This document shows positions 40,465-48,838 of a stretch of DNA of 50,798 nucleotides, piece by piece; the stretch's first letter is position 1; each line of letters opens with the position of its first letter. Source of the DNA: Nonomuraea cypriaca (GTDB lineage Bacteria > Actinomycetota > Actinomycetes > Streptosporangiales > Streptosporangiaceae); contig NZ_JADOGI010000055.1 in the NCBI RefSeq assembly GCF_015645445.1, positions 1 to 50,798 on the forward strand, in the 5' to 3' direction. The notes below the pieces were generated by a model. The model had not been told where the DNA came from, ran no database searches, and saw only the letters and a list, made by a program, of their open reading frames with translations. The position numbers and the translations under genes are program-made.

Positions 40465-41683
40465 ATTTTGGGCGACCGAGGATGGCGAACGCCAAACCCG
40501 AGCAAAAGATGAGCACCAGCATGACGCAGCCCATGGGCACCGCGGTCCCGGAACCGGCAAGTCCGACCAGCGGGGCGGCCGCCGCGCCGAGCGCGAACTG
40601 CACGACGCCGAGCAGCGCCGAGGCACTGCCGGCCACCTGGGCGGGCTGCGAGCCCAGGGCCAGCGCGCCGGTGCCCGGCAGCACCAGGCCCTGGCCGAGC
40701 ATGATGACGAACAGCCCGGCCACGATGCCCCACAGTCCGAGCCCGGTGAGCGCGGCGGTCAGCAGCAGCGTGGCTCCGGCCAGTCCTGTGACGAGTCCGG
40801 TGACGACCAGGCGGACCGGTGACACCCGGCCCGACAGGCGGCCGCCGAGCTGGGCCGTGACGGTCAGGCCGAACGCGTTGAGCCCGAAGATGAGGGAGTA
40901 CTGCTGGGGTGTGGCGCCGTACACCTCCTGGAGCACGAACGGGGAGCCGGAGATGTAGCCGAACATGGCCGCGAAGGCCAGGCCGGCGGTGAGGGCGTAC
41001 CCCATGAAGGCGCGGTCGCGCAGGAGCTGCCAGAACGTGCGCACGGTGTGCCTCAGCCCGCCGCTCTCGCGCTCGCTCGCGGGCAGGGTCTCGCGTACGC
41101 CCGTCAGCACGGCCACCAGCAGCACCAGCCCCGCGACGCTGAGCGCCACGAACACCCCGCGCCACGACGTGAACGCCAGCAGCTGTGCCCCCGCGATCGG
41201 CGCCAGGATCGGCGCCAGGCCGCTGACCAGCATGAGCGTGGCGAAGATGCGCGCGATGGCGGCGCCGTCGTAGAGGTCGCGCACGACGGCCCGCACGATG
41301 ACCAGGGCCGCGCCGCCGAGCATGCCCTGGAGCAGGCGGAAGGCGATGAGCATGGGCACCGTCTGCGCGAACGCGCACAGCAGGGAGGCCGCCATGAACC
41401 CGGCCACGCCCACGATCAGCGGCACCCTCCGCCCGCGTACGTCGCTCAGCGGCCCGGCGATGATCTGGCCGACGGACACGCCGATGAGACAGGCGGTGAG
41501 GGTGAGCTGGACCTGCGCGGCGCCGCTGAGCATCTCGGAGGTGATGACGGGCAGTGCGGGGAGGTACATGTCGATGGAGAGCGGGCCGATCGCCGAGAGC
41601 GCGCCGAGGATCACCAGCAGCAGCGCACGGCGGCTCCTGTGATTCTGCTGGACGGCGGCGGACGTGGCTTCTGCCACGGACAT
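40457..41683 (-). CDS. MFS multidrug efflux transporter, Bcr/CflA type
   Basis: 408 aa, twelve predicted TM helices. Family marks: LVILGALSAIGPLSIDMYLPALP in TM1, LTACLIGVSVGQIIAGPLSDVRGRRVPL (MFS motif A in the 2-3 loop), FRLLQGMLGGAALVIVRAVVRDLYDG and VSGLAPILAPIAGAQLL. Proton-driven drug export is the usual role. ATG 41683 has GAGGGG seven bases upstream; the longer frame to 41857 is not conserved. It reads toward the suf operon, so read-through is possible. Confidence 0.9.
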   Translation of the reverse strand: MSVAEATSAAVQQNHRSRRALLLVILGALSAIGPLSIDMYLPALPVITSEMLSGAAQVQLTLTACLIGVSVGQIIAGPLSDVRGRRVPLIVGVAGFMAASLLCAFAQTVPMLIAFRLLQGMLGGAALVIVRAVVRDLYDGAAIARIFATLMLVSGLAPILAPIAGAQLLAFTSWRGVFVALSVAGLVLLVAVLTGVRETLPASERESGGLRHTVRTFWQLLRDRAFMGYALTAGLAFAAMFGYISGSPFVLQEVYGATPQQYSLIFGLNAFGLTVTAQLGGRLSGRVSPVRLVVTGLVTGLAGATLLLTAALTGLGLWGIVAGLFVIMLGQGLVLPGTGALALGSQPAQVAGSASALLGVVQFALGAAAAPLVGLAGSGTAVPMGCVMLVLIFCSGLAFAILGRPKFR

Positions 41684-41804
41684 GCGTGTACCCCTCTCCC
41701 TCGCGGACCTGTGGCCCCACGAGGGCCGAGGCGTCAAACGGGGATCCGATCCTCCTAATTCCCGGTTATCTGATAAATCGGCAAAGTTCACAAGAAGGTA
41801 ACGC

Positions 41805-41833
41805 GAGGGTCGCGAAGCCGGCCCGCGACCCTC
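41805..41833. promoter_or_regulatory. Strong hairpin in the divergent MFS/ABC interval
   Basis: GAGGGTCGCG (41805-41814) and CGCGACCCTC (41824-41833): perfect 10-bp stem, 9-nt loop. It lies between divergent starts, so it is no ordinary terminator for either gene; it could insulate the two promoters or form in the MFS leader. Confidence 0.45.
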
Positions 41834-41880
41834 AAGCAGACTGGGACCGGTCCACATCCGGTCGATCCCTTACCTGCGGC

Positions 41881-41908
41881 CTGGACCGCCTGCCACAGTC
41901 CCTAAACT
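41881..41908 (+). promoter_or_regulatory. Promoter of the ABC exporter, apparently leaderless
   Basis: A -10 TAAACT (41903-41908) ends seven bases before ATG 41916, with CTGGAC (41881-41886) 16 bp upstream as a weak -35. Transcription would begin at or next to the start codon, fitting the absence of a ribosome-binding site. Confidence 0.5.
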
Positions 41909-41915
41909 CGTGCTC

Positions 41916-42824
41916 ATGGGATCCCCAGCCGTCGAGATCATCGACCTGGTCAAACGTTACGGCGGCAACACCGCGGTCAACGGCCTCACGCTCCGCGCCG
42001 AGCGCGGCGCGGTGACGGCCGTCCTCGGTCCCAACGGCGCCGGCAAGACGTCCACGGTCGAGATCTGCGAGGGGTTCCGCCCGGCCGACGCGGGCACGGT
42101 CAGAGTGCTCGGCCTGGCGCCCGCGCGGCCCGAGCTGCGCGCGCGGGTGGGGGTCATGCCGCAGGCGGGCGGCGTGCCGCCGGCGACGCGGTGCGGCGAG
42201 TGGCTGCGGCTGGTCGCGCGCTTCCACGCCCATCCGCTCGACGCCGCCGCCCTCCTGGCGCGGCTGGGCCTCTCGGATCACGTACGCACTCCTTACCGGC
42301 GGTTGTCCGGCGGCCAGCAGCAGCGGTTGTCCCTGGCGGCCGCCGTCATCGGCCGGCCCGAGCTGGTGTTCCTCGACGAGCCGACGGCCGGGCTCGACCC
42401 GCAGGCCAGGCACGCGTGCTGGGACCTCGTGGGCGAGCTGCGCGGCGCCGGCGTGTCGGTGGTGCTGACCACGCACCACATGGACGAGGCCGAGCGGCTG
42501 GCGGACCACGTAGTGATCATCGACAAGGGGCGCGTGGTGGCCGAGGGCACCCCGGCCACGCTGACGGGCGCGGAGCGGCAGCTCAGGTTCAGGGCCAGAC
42601 CGGGGCTGACGCTGGAGGAGCTGCTCAACGCGCTGCCCACGGGGAGCGCGGCCAAGGAGTCGCCCGCCGGCCACTACATCATCGAGGGCCAGGTCGGCCC
42701 CGAGCTGCTGGCCACGGTGACGGCCTGGTGCGCGACCGAGGGCGTCACGGCCGACGACCTGCGCATCGAGCGGCGCACCCTGGAAGACGTCTTCCTCGAA
42801 CTCACGGGCAGGGAGCTGCGATGA
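41916..42824 (+). CDS. ABC-2 exporter ATPase (DrrA-like)
   Basis: 302 aa. Walker A AVLGPNGAGKTSTVEICEG, Q-loop VGVMPQAGGVP, signature RRLSGGQQQRLSLAAAV, Walker B LVFLDEPTAGLDPQ and H-loop VLTTHHMDEAERLADHV, followed by a ~80-residue C-terminal domain ending RRTLEDVFLELTGREL, typical of DrrA-like ATPases. Start ATG 41916 (or GTG 41910) lacks a ribosome-binding site; see the leaderless promoter. Overlaps the permease by 4 nt. Its position beside suf recalls an ABC pair linked to suf in many actinomycetes. Confidence 0.92.
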   Translation: MGSPAVEIIDLVKRYGGNTAVNGLTLRAERGAVTAVLGPNGAGKTSTVEICEGFRPADAGTVRVLGLAPARPELRARVGVMPQAGGVPPATRCGEWLRLVARFHAHPLDAAALLARLGLSDHVRTPYRRLSGGQQQRLSLAAAVIGRPELVFLDEPTAGLDPQARHACWDLVGELRGAGVSVVLTTHHMDEAERLADHVVIIDKGRVVAEGTPATLTGAERQLRFRARPGLTLEELLNALPTGSAAKESPAGHYIIEGQVGPELLATVTAWCATEGVTADDLRIERRTLEDVFLELTGRELR

Positions 42825-43588
42825 CCGCGCTGGACTTCACCCCGGCCCCCGGCGCGGCGCCGTTCCCGCGGATGGTCCTCGCGCAGGCGGGCGCGGAGAT
42901 CCGCGCGATGCTGCGCAACGGCGAGCAGCTGCTGCTGACCCTGATCATCCCGGTGCTGCTGCTGGCGGGCTTCTCGCTGGCGCCGCTGATCGACGTGGGC
43001 GGCGGCCGGCGGGTCGACTTCCTGACGCCCGGCGTGCTGGCGCTGGCCGTCATGTCCACGGCGTTCACCGGCCAGGCCATCGCGACCGGGTTCGAGCGCC
43101 GCTACGGCGTGCTGAAGCGGCTGGGCGCGACCCCGCTGTCCAGGCCGGGGCTCATGCTGGCCAAGACGGCCGCCGTGCTGGCCGTGGAGGTCATCCAGGC
43201 CGTGGTGATCGTGGCGGTGGGGCTGGCGCTGGGCTGGCGGCCGCACGGCTCGTTCCTGAGCGCGGCGCTGCTCGTCGTGGCCGGGACCGCGGCGTTCAGC
43301 GGGCTGGGGCTGCTCATGGCGGGCACGCTGCGCGCGGAGGCGACGCTGGCCGCCGCCAACCTCGTCTACCTGGTGCTGCTCGGGGCCGGCGGCGTGATGT
43401 TCCCGCTGTCGAAGTTCCCCGAGGGGATGCGGCCGGTCCTGGAGGCGCTGCCGATCTCGGCGCTGACCGGCGGTCTGCGCGCGGTGCTCGCCGAGGGCGC
43501 GGCGCTCCCGGTGGCCGCGCTGGGCGTGCTCGCGGCCTGGGCGGTGCTGTCGCTCGGCCTTGTGTCACGCACGTTCCGCTGGGAGTAG
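42821..43588 (+). CDS. ABC-2 type exporter permease
   Basis: 255 aa, six hydrophobic segments, for example LLLTLIIPVLLLAGFSLAPLI, FLTPGVLALAVMSTAFTGQAIA and LVYLVLLGAGGVMFPLSKFP. The pattern FERRYGVLKRLGATPLSRPGLMLAK is the ABC-2 coupling region. Partner of the preceding ATPase (ATGA overlap). Substrate unknown. It ends 40 bp from the convergent MFS gene, with no obvious terminator. Confidence 0.92.
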   Translation: MTALDFTPAPGAAPFPRMVLAQAGAEIRAMLRNGEQLLLTLIIPVLLLAGFSLAPLIDVGGGRRVDFLTPGVLALAVMSTAFTGQAIATGFERRYGVLKRLGATPLSRPGLMLAKTAAVLAVEVIQAVVIVAVGLALGWRPHGSFLSAALLVVAGTAAFSGLGLLMAGTLRAEATLAAANLVYLVLLGAGGVMFPLSKFPEGMRPVLEALPISALTGGLRAVLAEGAALPVAALGVLAAWAVLSLGLVSRTFRWE

Positions 43589-43628
43589 CCGGGGTGCGGC
43601 GAGGGCGGGCCGCGAGTGGCCGGGGCGG

Positions 43629-44843
43629 TCATTCGGGCTGGGGCTGGGTCGTTTCCGTGCGGAGGGGGCCGTAGCGGTGCCTGGCGAGGGCGGCGACCAC
43701 GGTCAGCGGGATCATGGCGCCCGCGGCGATCCCGAACAGCAGCGGGTAGCGCCCGAGCTCGGCCAGCGGCCCGGCCGCCCATGACGCGACCGCGCTGCCC
43801 ACGAACAACGCCGCGGCGAAGAACGCCATGCTGGTGCCCCGCGCCTCCGGCACCACCGAGGTGGCCCACGTCTGCAGCGAGGAGTGCAGGAACGACCACC
43901 CGCCGCCGAGCAGCAGCGCGGTGACGACCACCGTCACCATGCCGACGTCCACCGCCACGAGGGCGAACCCGGCGCAGAGTTGCGCGCCGCCCACGCTCAT
44001 CAGCACCGGCGCGGGCCGGCGGCCCGCCAGCCGCTTGACGACCTTCGACGACGCCCAGAGGCCCAGCCCGTACGCGGTGATGGCGAGGCCCGCCACGGCG
44101 GCGTCGATCCCCGTGTGCTGCAGCGCGGGGGCCAGGAACGGCATGGCGCCCAGCAGGATCGCCCCCTCAACGAACGCGAGCCCGAACACCAGCAGCGCCC
44201 ACCGCTGCCGGAGCACCGCGCCGAAGTAGCGGCCCACCCCCGGCGGCGCTCCCGTGTGGTGCCAGGCGCGGGCCGGCTCGGGGAGCGAGCGCAGCATGAA
44301 CGCGCAGACCAGGGCGCAGACGGCGGGCACGATGAAGGCCACCCGCCAGTCCAGCAGGCCGGCGAGCACGCCGCCCAGCCCGGTGGCCAGGGCGGTGCCG
44401 AGCGCGGCGGCGGCCATGAGGTCCGTCAGGGCGCGCTGGCGTACGGATTGCTCGACGGTGTCGCCGACGTACGTCAGGCCCGTGGGGATCACCGCGCCGA
44501 AGCAGGCGCCCGCCACGACCCTGGCCACCACCAGGGCGCCGAGCACGGGCATGAGCGCCGAGACGACGCCGGCCAGGGCCGCGCAGAGCAGGGCCACACG
44601 CATCAGCCGTACGCGGCCGAACCGGTCGGACAGCACCCCCCACAACGGCTGCGTGAGCCCGTAGGACAGGTAGTAGCCGCTGGCGGCGGCGATCGACGCG
44701 GAGAGTGAGACGCCCAGATCGGCGGCGATCAGCACGAGCATGGGGCTCACGGCGAAGCGGTCGAAGCTGCTGACGAACGCGGCCACGGACAGGGCACGCG
44801 GTGGCCGGGTGAGACTCGCGGAGGAGGCGGGGGAGGTTTTCAT
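43629..44843 (-). CDS. MFS transporter
   Basis: 404 aa, twelve predicted TM helices. Motif A GVLSDRFGRVRLMRVALLCA between TM2 and TM3; second-half equivalent weak (SKVVKRLAGRRPAPVLM). N-terminal FVSSFDRFAVSPMLVLIAADLGVS is typical of drug/arabinose-type exporters. Substrate unknown. ATG 44843; the ribosome-binding site is weak. Divergent from the EamA gene with an inverted repeat between them. Confidence 0.87.
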   Translation of the reverse strand: MKTSPASSASLTRPPRALSVAAFVSSFDRFAVSPMLVLIAADLGVSLSASIAAASGYYLSYGLTQPLWGVLSDRFGRVRLMRVALLCAALAGVVSALMPVLGALVVARVVAGACFGAVIPTGLTYVGDTVEQSVRQRALTDLMAAAALGTALATGLGGVLAGLLDWRVAFIVPAVCALVCAFMLRSLPEPARAWHHTGAPPGVGRYFGAVLRQRWALLVFGLAFVEGAILLGAMPFLAPALQHTGIDAAVAGLAITAYGLGLWASSKVVKRLAGRRPAPVLMSVGGAQLCAGFALVAVDVGMVTVVVTALLLGGGWSFLHSSLQTWATSVVPEARGTSMAFFAAALFVGSAVASWAAGPLAELGRYPLLFGIAAGAMIPLTVVAALARHRYGPLRTETTQPQPE

Positions 44844-44864
44844 ACGTCCACGCGTGCGAATTGT

Positions 44865-44906
44865 CCGATTTAATGATCGGCCCAGCGTAGTACCACCCTA
44901 AATCGG
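44865..44906. promoter_or_regulatory. Inverted repeat between MFS and EamA genes
   Basis: TTGTCCGATTTAA (44861-44873) on the plus strand is echoed on the minus strand by TTTCCCGATTTAG; core arms CCGATTT (44865-44871) and AAATCGG (44900-44906). Possible shared operator for two divergent exporters; neither regulator nor -10 could be identified. Confidence 0.35.
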
Positions 44907-44962
44907 GAAATGTCATCGGCCCCCAGTAGTCTCATGAGGTTGTCTCGACGTCTAGGAGTCCC

Positions 44963-45883
44963 GTGACCGCCTTCGCCCTCGACGATCCCCTCGATCGCGG
45001 CCCCGGCCTGCCCGGGCCGGGCAACGTGCTGCGCACGGCCGCGGACTCGATCCCGCCGTCGAGCCTCGTGGTGCTGGCGATCTTCTCGGTGCAGCTCGGC
45101 GCGGGGTTCGCGAAGGAGTTGTTCGCGGCGCTGCCGCCGAGCGCGGTGGTGTTCCTGCGCATCGGGGCCGGGGCGCTGATCATGGGAGCGTTCGTCAGGC
45201 CGCGGCTCAAGGGGCTGTCGTCGCGTGACTGGGCGGTGGGGATCGGCTTCGGCGTGACGCTCGCCCTCATGAACCTCGCCTTCTACGAGGCCCTGTCACG
45301 GCTGCCGATGGGCATCGCGGTGGCGATCGAGTTCCTGGGGCCGCTGGGCGTGGCCGTGGCGGCGTCGCGGCGCAGGATCGACCTGCTGTGGGTCGGCCTG
45401 GCTGGCGCCGGGGTGGCGCTGCTCGCCCCCTGGGGGCAGTCGGCGTCGGTGAGCTGGATCGGCATCGCGTTCGCGATGCTGGCGGGAGCCTGCTGGGCCG
45501 GATACATCGTGTTGTCGGCGGCGGCCGGGCGGCGCTTCCCCGGCACGAGCGGGCTGGCGTTCGCGATGATCGTGTCGGCCGTGGTGATCGCTCCGGTCGG
45601 GTTCACGACGGGCGGGACGGAGATGCTGCGGCCGGAGTTGCTGCTCATCGGGCTCGGCGTGGGGTTGCTGTCGTCGGTGATCCCCTACTCACTGGAGTTG
45701 CAGGCGCTGCGGCGGATGCCCAAGCGGGTCTTCGGGATCCTGATGAGCCTGGAGCCGGCGGTGGCGGCGCTGATCGGGCTGGTGCTGCTGGGTGAGTTCC
45801 TGCACGCGCAGCAGTGGGTGGCCGTCATCTGCATCGTGGCCGCCAGCCTGGGCTCGACCCGGATGTCGCGGCGGCGGGAATAG
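44963..45883 (+). CDS. EamA-family transporter (RhtA-like)
   Basis: 306 aa, ten predicted TM helices in two EamA repeats. Landmarks: FSVQLGAGFAKELFAALPPSAVVFLRIG, LALMNLAFYEALSRLPMGIAVAIEFLGPLGVA and SSVIPYSLELQALRRMPKRVFGILMSLEPAVAALIGLVLLGE, which match the RhtA threonine/homoserine exporter subgroup. GTG 44963 has GGAG six bases upstream. Confidence 0.9.
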   Translation: MTAFALDDPLDRGPGLPGPGNVLRTAADSIPPSSLVVLAIFSVQLGAGFAKELFAALPPSAVVFLRIGAGALIMGAFVRPRLKGLSSRDWAVGIGFGVTLALMNLAFYEALSRLPMGIAVAIEFLGPLGVAVAASRRRIDLLWVGLAGAGVALLAPWGQSASVSWIGIAFAMLAGACWAGYIVLSAAAGRRFPGTSGLAFAMIVSAVVIAPVGFTTGGTEMLRPELLLIGLGVGLLSSVIPYSLELQALRRMPKRVFGILMSLEPAVAALIGLVLLGEFLHAQQWVAVICIVAASLGSTRMSRRRE

Positions 45884-45895
45884 TCCCGTGGAGGG

Positions 45896-45936
45896 CCGCC
45901 GCGCGCCCTGGGATTGGGGTCTCGGGCGCGCGGCGG
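45896..45936 (+). terminator. Strong terminator hairpin after the EamA gene
   Basis: CCGCCGCGCGCCC (45896-45908) and GGGCGCGCGGCGG (45924-45936): perfect 13-bp stem, 12 bp after the stop. Confidence 0.75.
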
Positions 45937-45937
45937 A

Positions 45938-45972
45938 GGGCTCGGCATCGGTGGGCGGGGTGTGCCGAGCCC
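45938..45972. terminator. Second hairpin, between the EamA and GntR genes
   Basis: GGGCTCGGCA (45938-45947) and TGCCGAGCCC (45963-45972): perfect 10-bp stem one base after the first hairpin. The remaining 45973-46179 contains no ORF I can support; this hairpin may terminate the opposite GntR transcript. Confidence 0.55.
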
Positions 45973-46179
45973 ATGGAAGGTCAGCGGAGTGCGGGGTTCC
46001 GCGTGACCAGGCGCTGGTGCCGTGACGGACCGGATGTCTCCGGCCGGTCGGCGTGGCCGGTCCTGCGAGGACCACGACCACGAGGCGAGTGACCGTCTGG
46101 CATCGCTCAGGCGGCCCGAATTCGAGAGTACCGCCATCCGAGCATGCTCGATCCGGAAATATCGGAACTTGTCCCTAAA

Positions 46180-46848
46180 TCAGTGCTCGGCCCAGATGCC
46201 GCGTACGTGACCGATGTGCTCCGCCATGATCCGGCCGACGGCGTCGCCGTCGCCGCGCTTGAGCGCGTCGAGCAGGTCGAGGTGCTCCCTGGCGGAGTCG
46301 CCCAGCGTGCCGCGCTCGAAGAGCTGGGACAGGCCGTAGAGCCTGGCCCTGTTGCGCAGGTCACGCACCACGGAGACGAGGTGGTCGTTGCCGCACAGGC
46401 TCAGCAGCTCGACGTGGAAGCGCAGGTCGGCGTCGACGTACGCGAGCAGGTCGCCGCGCTCGCCGGCCACGACGATCTCCTCGGCGATCGGGCGGAGGCG
46501 TTCGAACTCCTCGGCCCGCGAACTGTCAGCCAGCCTGGCCACGGTGGGCACCTCGATGAGCTGGCGGATCTCGGTGAGCTCGTCGAGGTCGCGGTCGGAC
46601 AGCTCGGTCACCCGGAAGCCCTTGTTGCGCACCGCCTCGACCAGGCCCTCCTTGGCCAGGTCGAGCATGGCCTCGCGGACGGGCGTCGCGGAGACGCCGA
46701 ACTGGGCGGCCAGCACCGGCGCGGAGTAGACCACCCCAGGCCGCATCTCGCCGGTGATCAGCGCGGCACGCAGCGCGTGCGCGACCTGCTCGCGCAGGCT
46801 CTGCCGCTCCCCCACCATCGGCAGGTCGAGCCGCTCCTCGGCAGCCAT
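46180..46848 (-). CDS. GntR-family regulator (FadR/FCD subgroup)
   Basis: 222 aa. Winged HTH at residues ~18-75 (LREQVAHALRAALITGEMRPG, FGVSATPVREAMLDLAKEGLV), then the all-helical FCD ligand domain (ELTEIRQLIEVPTVARLA, DADLRFHVELLSLCGNDHLV) whose Asp/His residues bind a metal and a carboxylate ligand. As last gene of the amino-acid catabolic operon it probably responds to hydroxyproline or a related acid (inference). ATG 46848 follows AGGGATGGG. Confidence 0.9.
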   Translation of the reverse strand: MAAEERLDLPMVGERQSLREQVAHALRAALITGEMRPGVVYSAPVLAAQFGVSATPVREAMLDLAKEGLVEAVRNKGFRVTELSDRDLDELTEIRQLIEVPTVARLADSSRAEEFERLRPIAEEIVVAGERGDLLAYVDADLRFHVELLSLCGNDHLVSVVRDLRNRARLYGLSQLFERGTLGDSAREHLDLLDALKRGDGDAVGRIMAEHIGHVRGIWAEH

Positions 46849-46916
46849 CCGCCCATCCCTTCCCTGCTCACCCGAAAAACTCCTGACGGACCTTCGAGGC
46901 CGTGACGGCAGCCCCG

Positions 46917-47876
46917 TTACGCGGATTCCCCCGGAGAGATCCACGCCTCGTAGGCGGCGGCCGCGACGACGAGGTCCTCCCACGCCATGCCCGTGCTCTT
47001 GAACACGCGCGGCCCGGCCCCCGTGATCACCCCTCCGGCGATCAGCTCGGCGAGGTTTCCGGCGAGATGACCGGTGGGGATCGTACCGTGACGGATGGGA
47101 ATGATCACATCGCCCGCCTCCTCCAGGGCGGCCGCTCTGGCCTCGACGACCACGGTGGCGCGGGCGACGAGATCGCCGTCGAGCTCGCGGGCGCCGGGCT
47201 CGTGCGAGCCGACCGCGACCACGGTGACACCGTCGCGGGCGAGCTTACCGGGGAAGAGCGGCTGCCTGGCGGTGGTACAGCACGCGACGAGGTCCGCCGC
47301 CGTCACCGCCGCCGCCACTGATGGTTCACCCGCCGTCAGGGCTTCGGCGGTGAGGCCGAGCGTACGGCAGCGCGCGGCGAGCGCCTCGGCGCGCGCCCGG
47401 TCGCGTCCCACCACCGTCACCTCGCCGACCGGCCGCACCTCACGGAACGCGAGCACGTGCCCCCACGCCTGCGGCCCGCTCCCGAACACCACGAGCCGCC
47501 TGGCCTCGGGATCCGCCAGATGCCGCACGGCCAGCGCCGATACGGCGGGCGTGCGCAGGGAGGTGAGCGCGATGCCGTCCATGGCCGCCAGCGGCGCCAG
47601 GGTGTCGCCGTCGAACAGCAGGTACGTCCCCTGGATCCGGGGCAGCCCGCGCCCGGGGTTGCCGGGGGCGACGCTGACCGCCTTGACCCCCGCGTACCGT
47701 CGGGTGGCGGCGGGCATCAGCAGGAGCTGCCCCGCGGGGACGCCGGCGACGGTGCGCGGCGGCGTGGCCTCAGGATCGAGCCCGTCCCGCAGCGCGTCCT
47801 CCAGGATCTGCACGGCCCGCCCGTACGGCACCAGCCGCTCCAGCGTGGCCGCGTCGAGATACGGCAGTCCGGTCAT
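46917..47876 (-). CDS. Ornithine cyclodeaminase/mu-crystallin family protein
   Basis: 319 aa NAD(P)H enzyme. Rossmann motif VVFGSGPQAWGHVLA at residues ~129-143; N-terminal RYAGVKAVSVAPGNPGRGLPRIQGTYLLFD and C-terminal TGAGPRVFKSTGMAWEDLVVAAA are family-typical. Relatives beside proline-racemase-family genes are often delta-1-pyrroline-2-carboxylate reductases of hydroxyproline/proline catabolism, the function I favour. ATG overlaps the preceding stop by 4 nt. Confidence 0.9.
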   Translation of the reverse strand: MTGLPYLDAATLERLVPYGRAVQILEDALRDGLDPEATPPRTVAGVPAGQLLLMPAATRRYAGVKAVSVAPGNPGRGLPRIQGTYLLFDGDTLAPLAAMDGIALTSLRTPAVSALAVRHLADPEARRLVVFGSGPQAWGHVLAFREVRPVGEVTVVGRDRARAEALAARCRTLGLTAEALTAGEPSVAAAVTAADLVACCTTARQPLFPGKLARDGVTVVAVGSHEPGARELDGDLVARATVVVEARAAALEEAGDVIIPIRHGTIPTGHLAGNLAELIAGGVITGAGPRVFKSTGMAWEDLVVAAAAYEAWISPGESA

Positions 47877-48838
47877 CGCAGTGTGAACCCCGTTCCGATC
47901 GGATCCCCGGGATCGAGCTCGAACACATGCCGCCCGGTCCGGTACGCCATCCCCTCGATCTCCGGCACGACTCCCTCGTCCGTCACGCCGGTGACCTCGG
48001 CGCGGAACGAGCTGCCCACGACGCTGTCGTGGATCAGCGGCCCGCGCAGCCCTGAGTCGTGCAGCAGCGCCAGCCGCGCCGCCGTGCCTGACCCGCACGG
48101 CGAACGGTCCACCTCCCCGTCGGCGAACACCGTGACGTTGCGCTGGCGCGCGACTCCGTCCACGTCGGGCAGCTCGTCGTGGAAGATCACGCCGTAGACG
48201 CCGGACAGCCGGTCGTCGGACGGGTGCTTCGAGGCCGGATGACCGGCCAGGGCGGCCTTGATCCGGCGGGCGTGGCCGATGAGGTCGCCCAGGTGCCTGG
48301 GCTCCACCGACAGCCCCAGCGCCCGGGCGGGCACGGACGCGTAGATCGCGCCACCGTAGGAGAGGTCGGCCTTGACGCCGCCGGCCGGGACGTCGCGGGC
48401 GATCACGTACGACGGGACGCTGACGAACGTCACCGACGCCACCTTCCCGCCCGCGCACCGCACCCGGGCCGTGACGCGCCCGGACGGCACGTCGATCGGC
48501 ACGTCGGTCACGCCGTCGGGATCCGCCGCCACCAGCCCTTCGTGCACCGCGTACGCGCCCAGCGCGATGGTCCCGTGCCCGCACGCGGTGGAGAACCCGT
48601 CCTTGTGCCAGAACAGCGCGCCGAAGCGGGCGCCGGGGTCGTCCGGCGGCACGAGGAAGCAGCCGTACATGTCGGCGTGCCCTCGGGGCTCGTGGCACAG
48701 CATTCGGCGCACGTCGTCGTGCTCGGCCATGGCGGTGGTGCGGCGCGAGAGCACGTCGGCCCCGGCGATCTCCGGCACGCCGCCGGTCACGATCCTGAAC
48801 GGCTCCCCGCCCGTGTGGTAGTCGACCGTCGTGATCAC
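47873..48838 (-). CDS. Proline racemase-family protein, copy 2
   Basis: 321 aa. PLP-independent racemase/epimerase fold. Both catalytic Cys are present: FSTACGHGTIALG (first) and DRSPCGSGTAARLA (second), so a racemase/epimerase rather than a dehydratase (which has Thr or Ser at the first site) is expected. N-terminal TVDYHTGGEPFRIVTGG and CHEPRGHADMYG are conserved. GTG 48838 overlaps the stop of copy 1 (GTGA). The two copies clearly differ and may act on different hydroxyproline isomers. Confidence 0.9.
   Translation of the reverse strand: MITTVDYHTGGEPFRIVTGGVPEIAGADVLSRRTTAMAEHDDVRRMLCHEPRGHADMYGCFLVPPDDPGARFGALFWHKDGFSTACGHGTIALGAYAVHEGLVAADPDGVTDVPIDVPSGRVTARVRCAGGKVASVTFVSVPSYVIARDVPAGGVKADLSYGGAIYASVPARALGLSVEPRHLGDLIGHARRIKAALAGHPASKHPSDDRLSGVYGVIFHDELPDVDGVARQRNVTVFADGEVDRSPCGSGTAARLALLHDSGLRGPLIHDSVVGSSFRAEVTGVTDEGVVPEIEGMAYRTGRHVFELDPGDPIGTGFTLR

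Noticed and set aside
47873..48838. Assignment of copy 2 as trans-3-hydroxyproline dehydratase
   Set aside because: Those enzymes have Thr or Ser at the first catalytic site; here both Cys are present.
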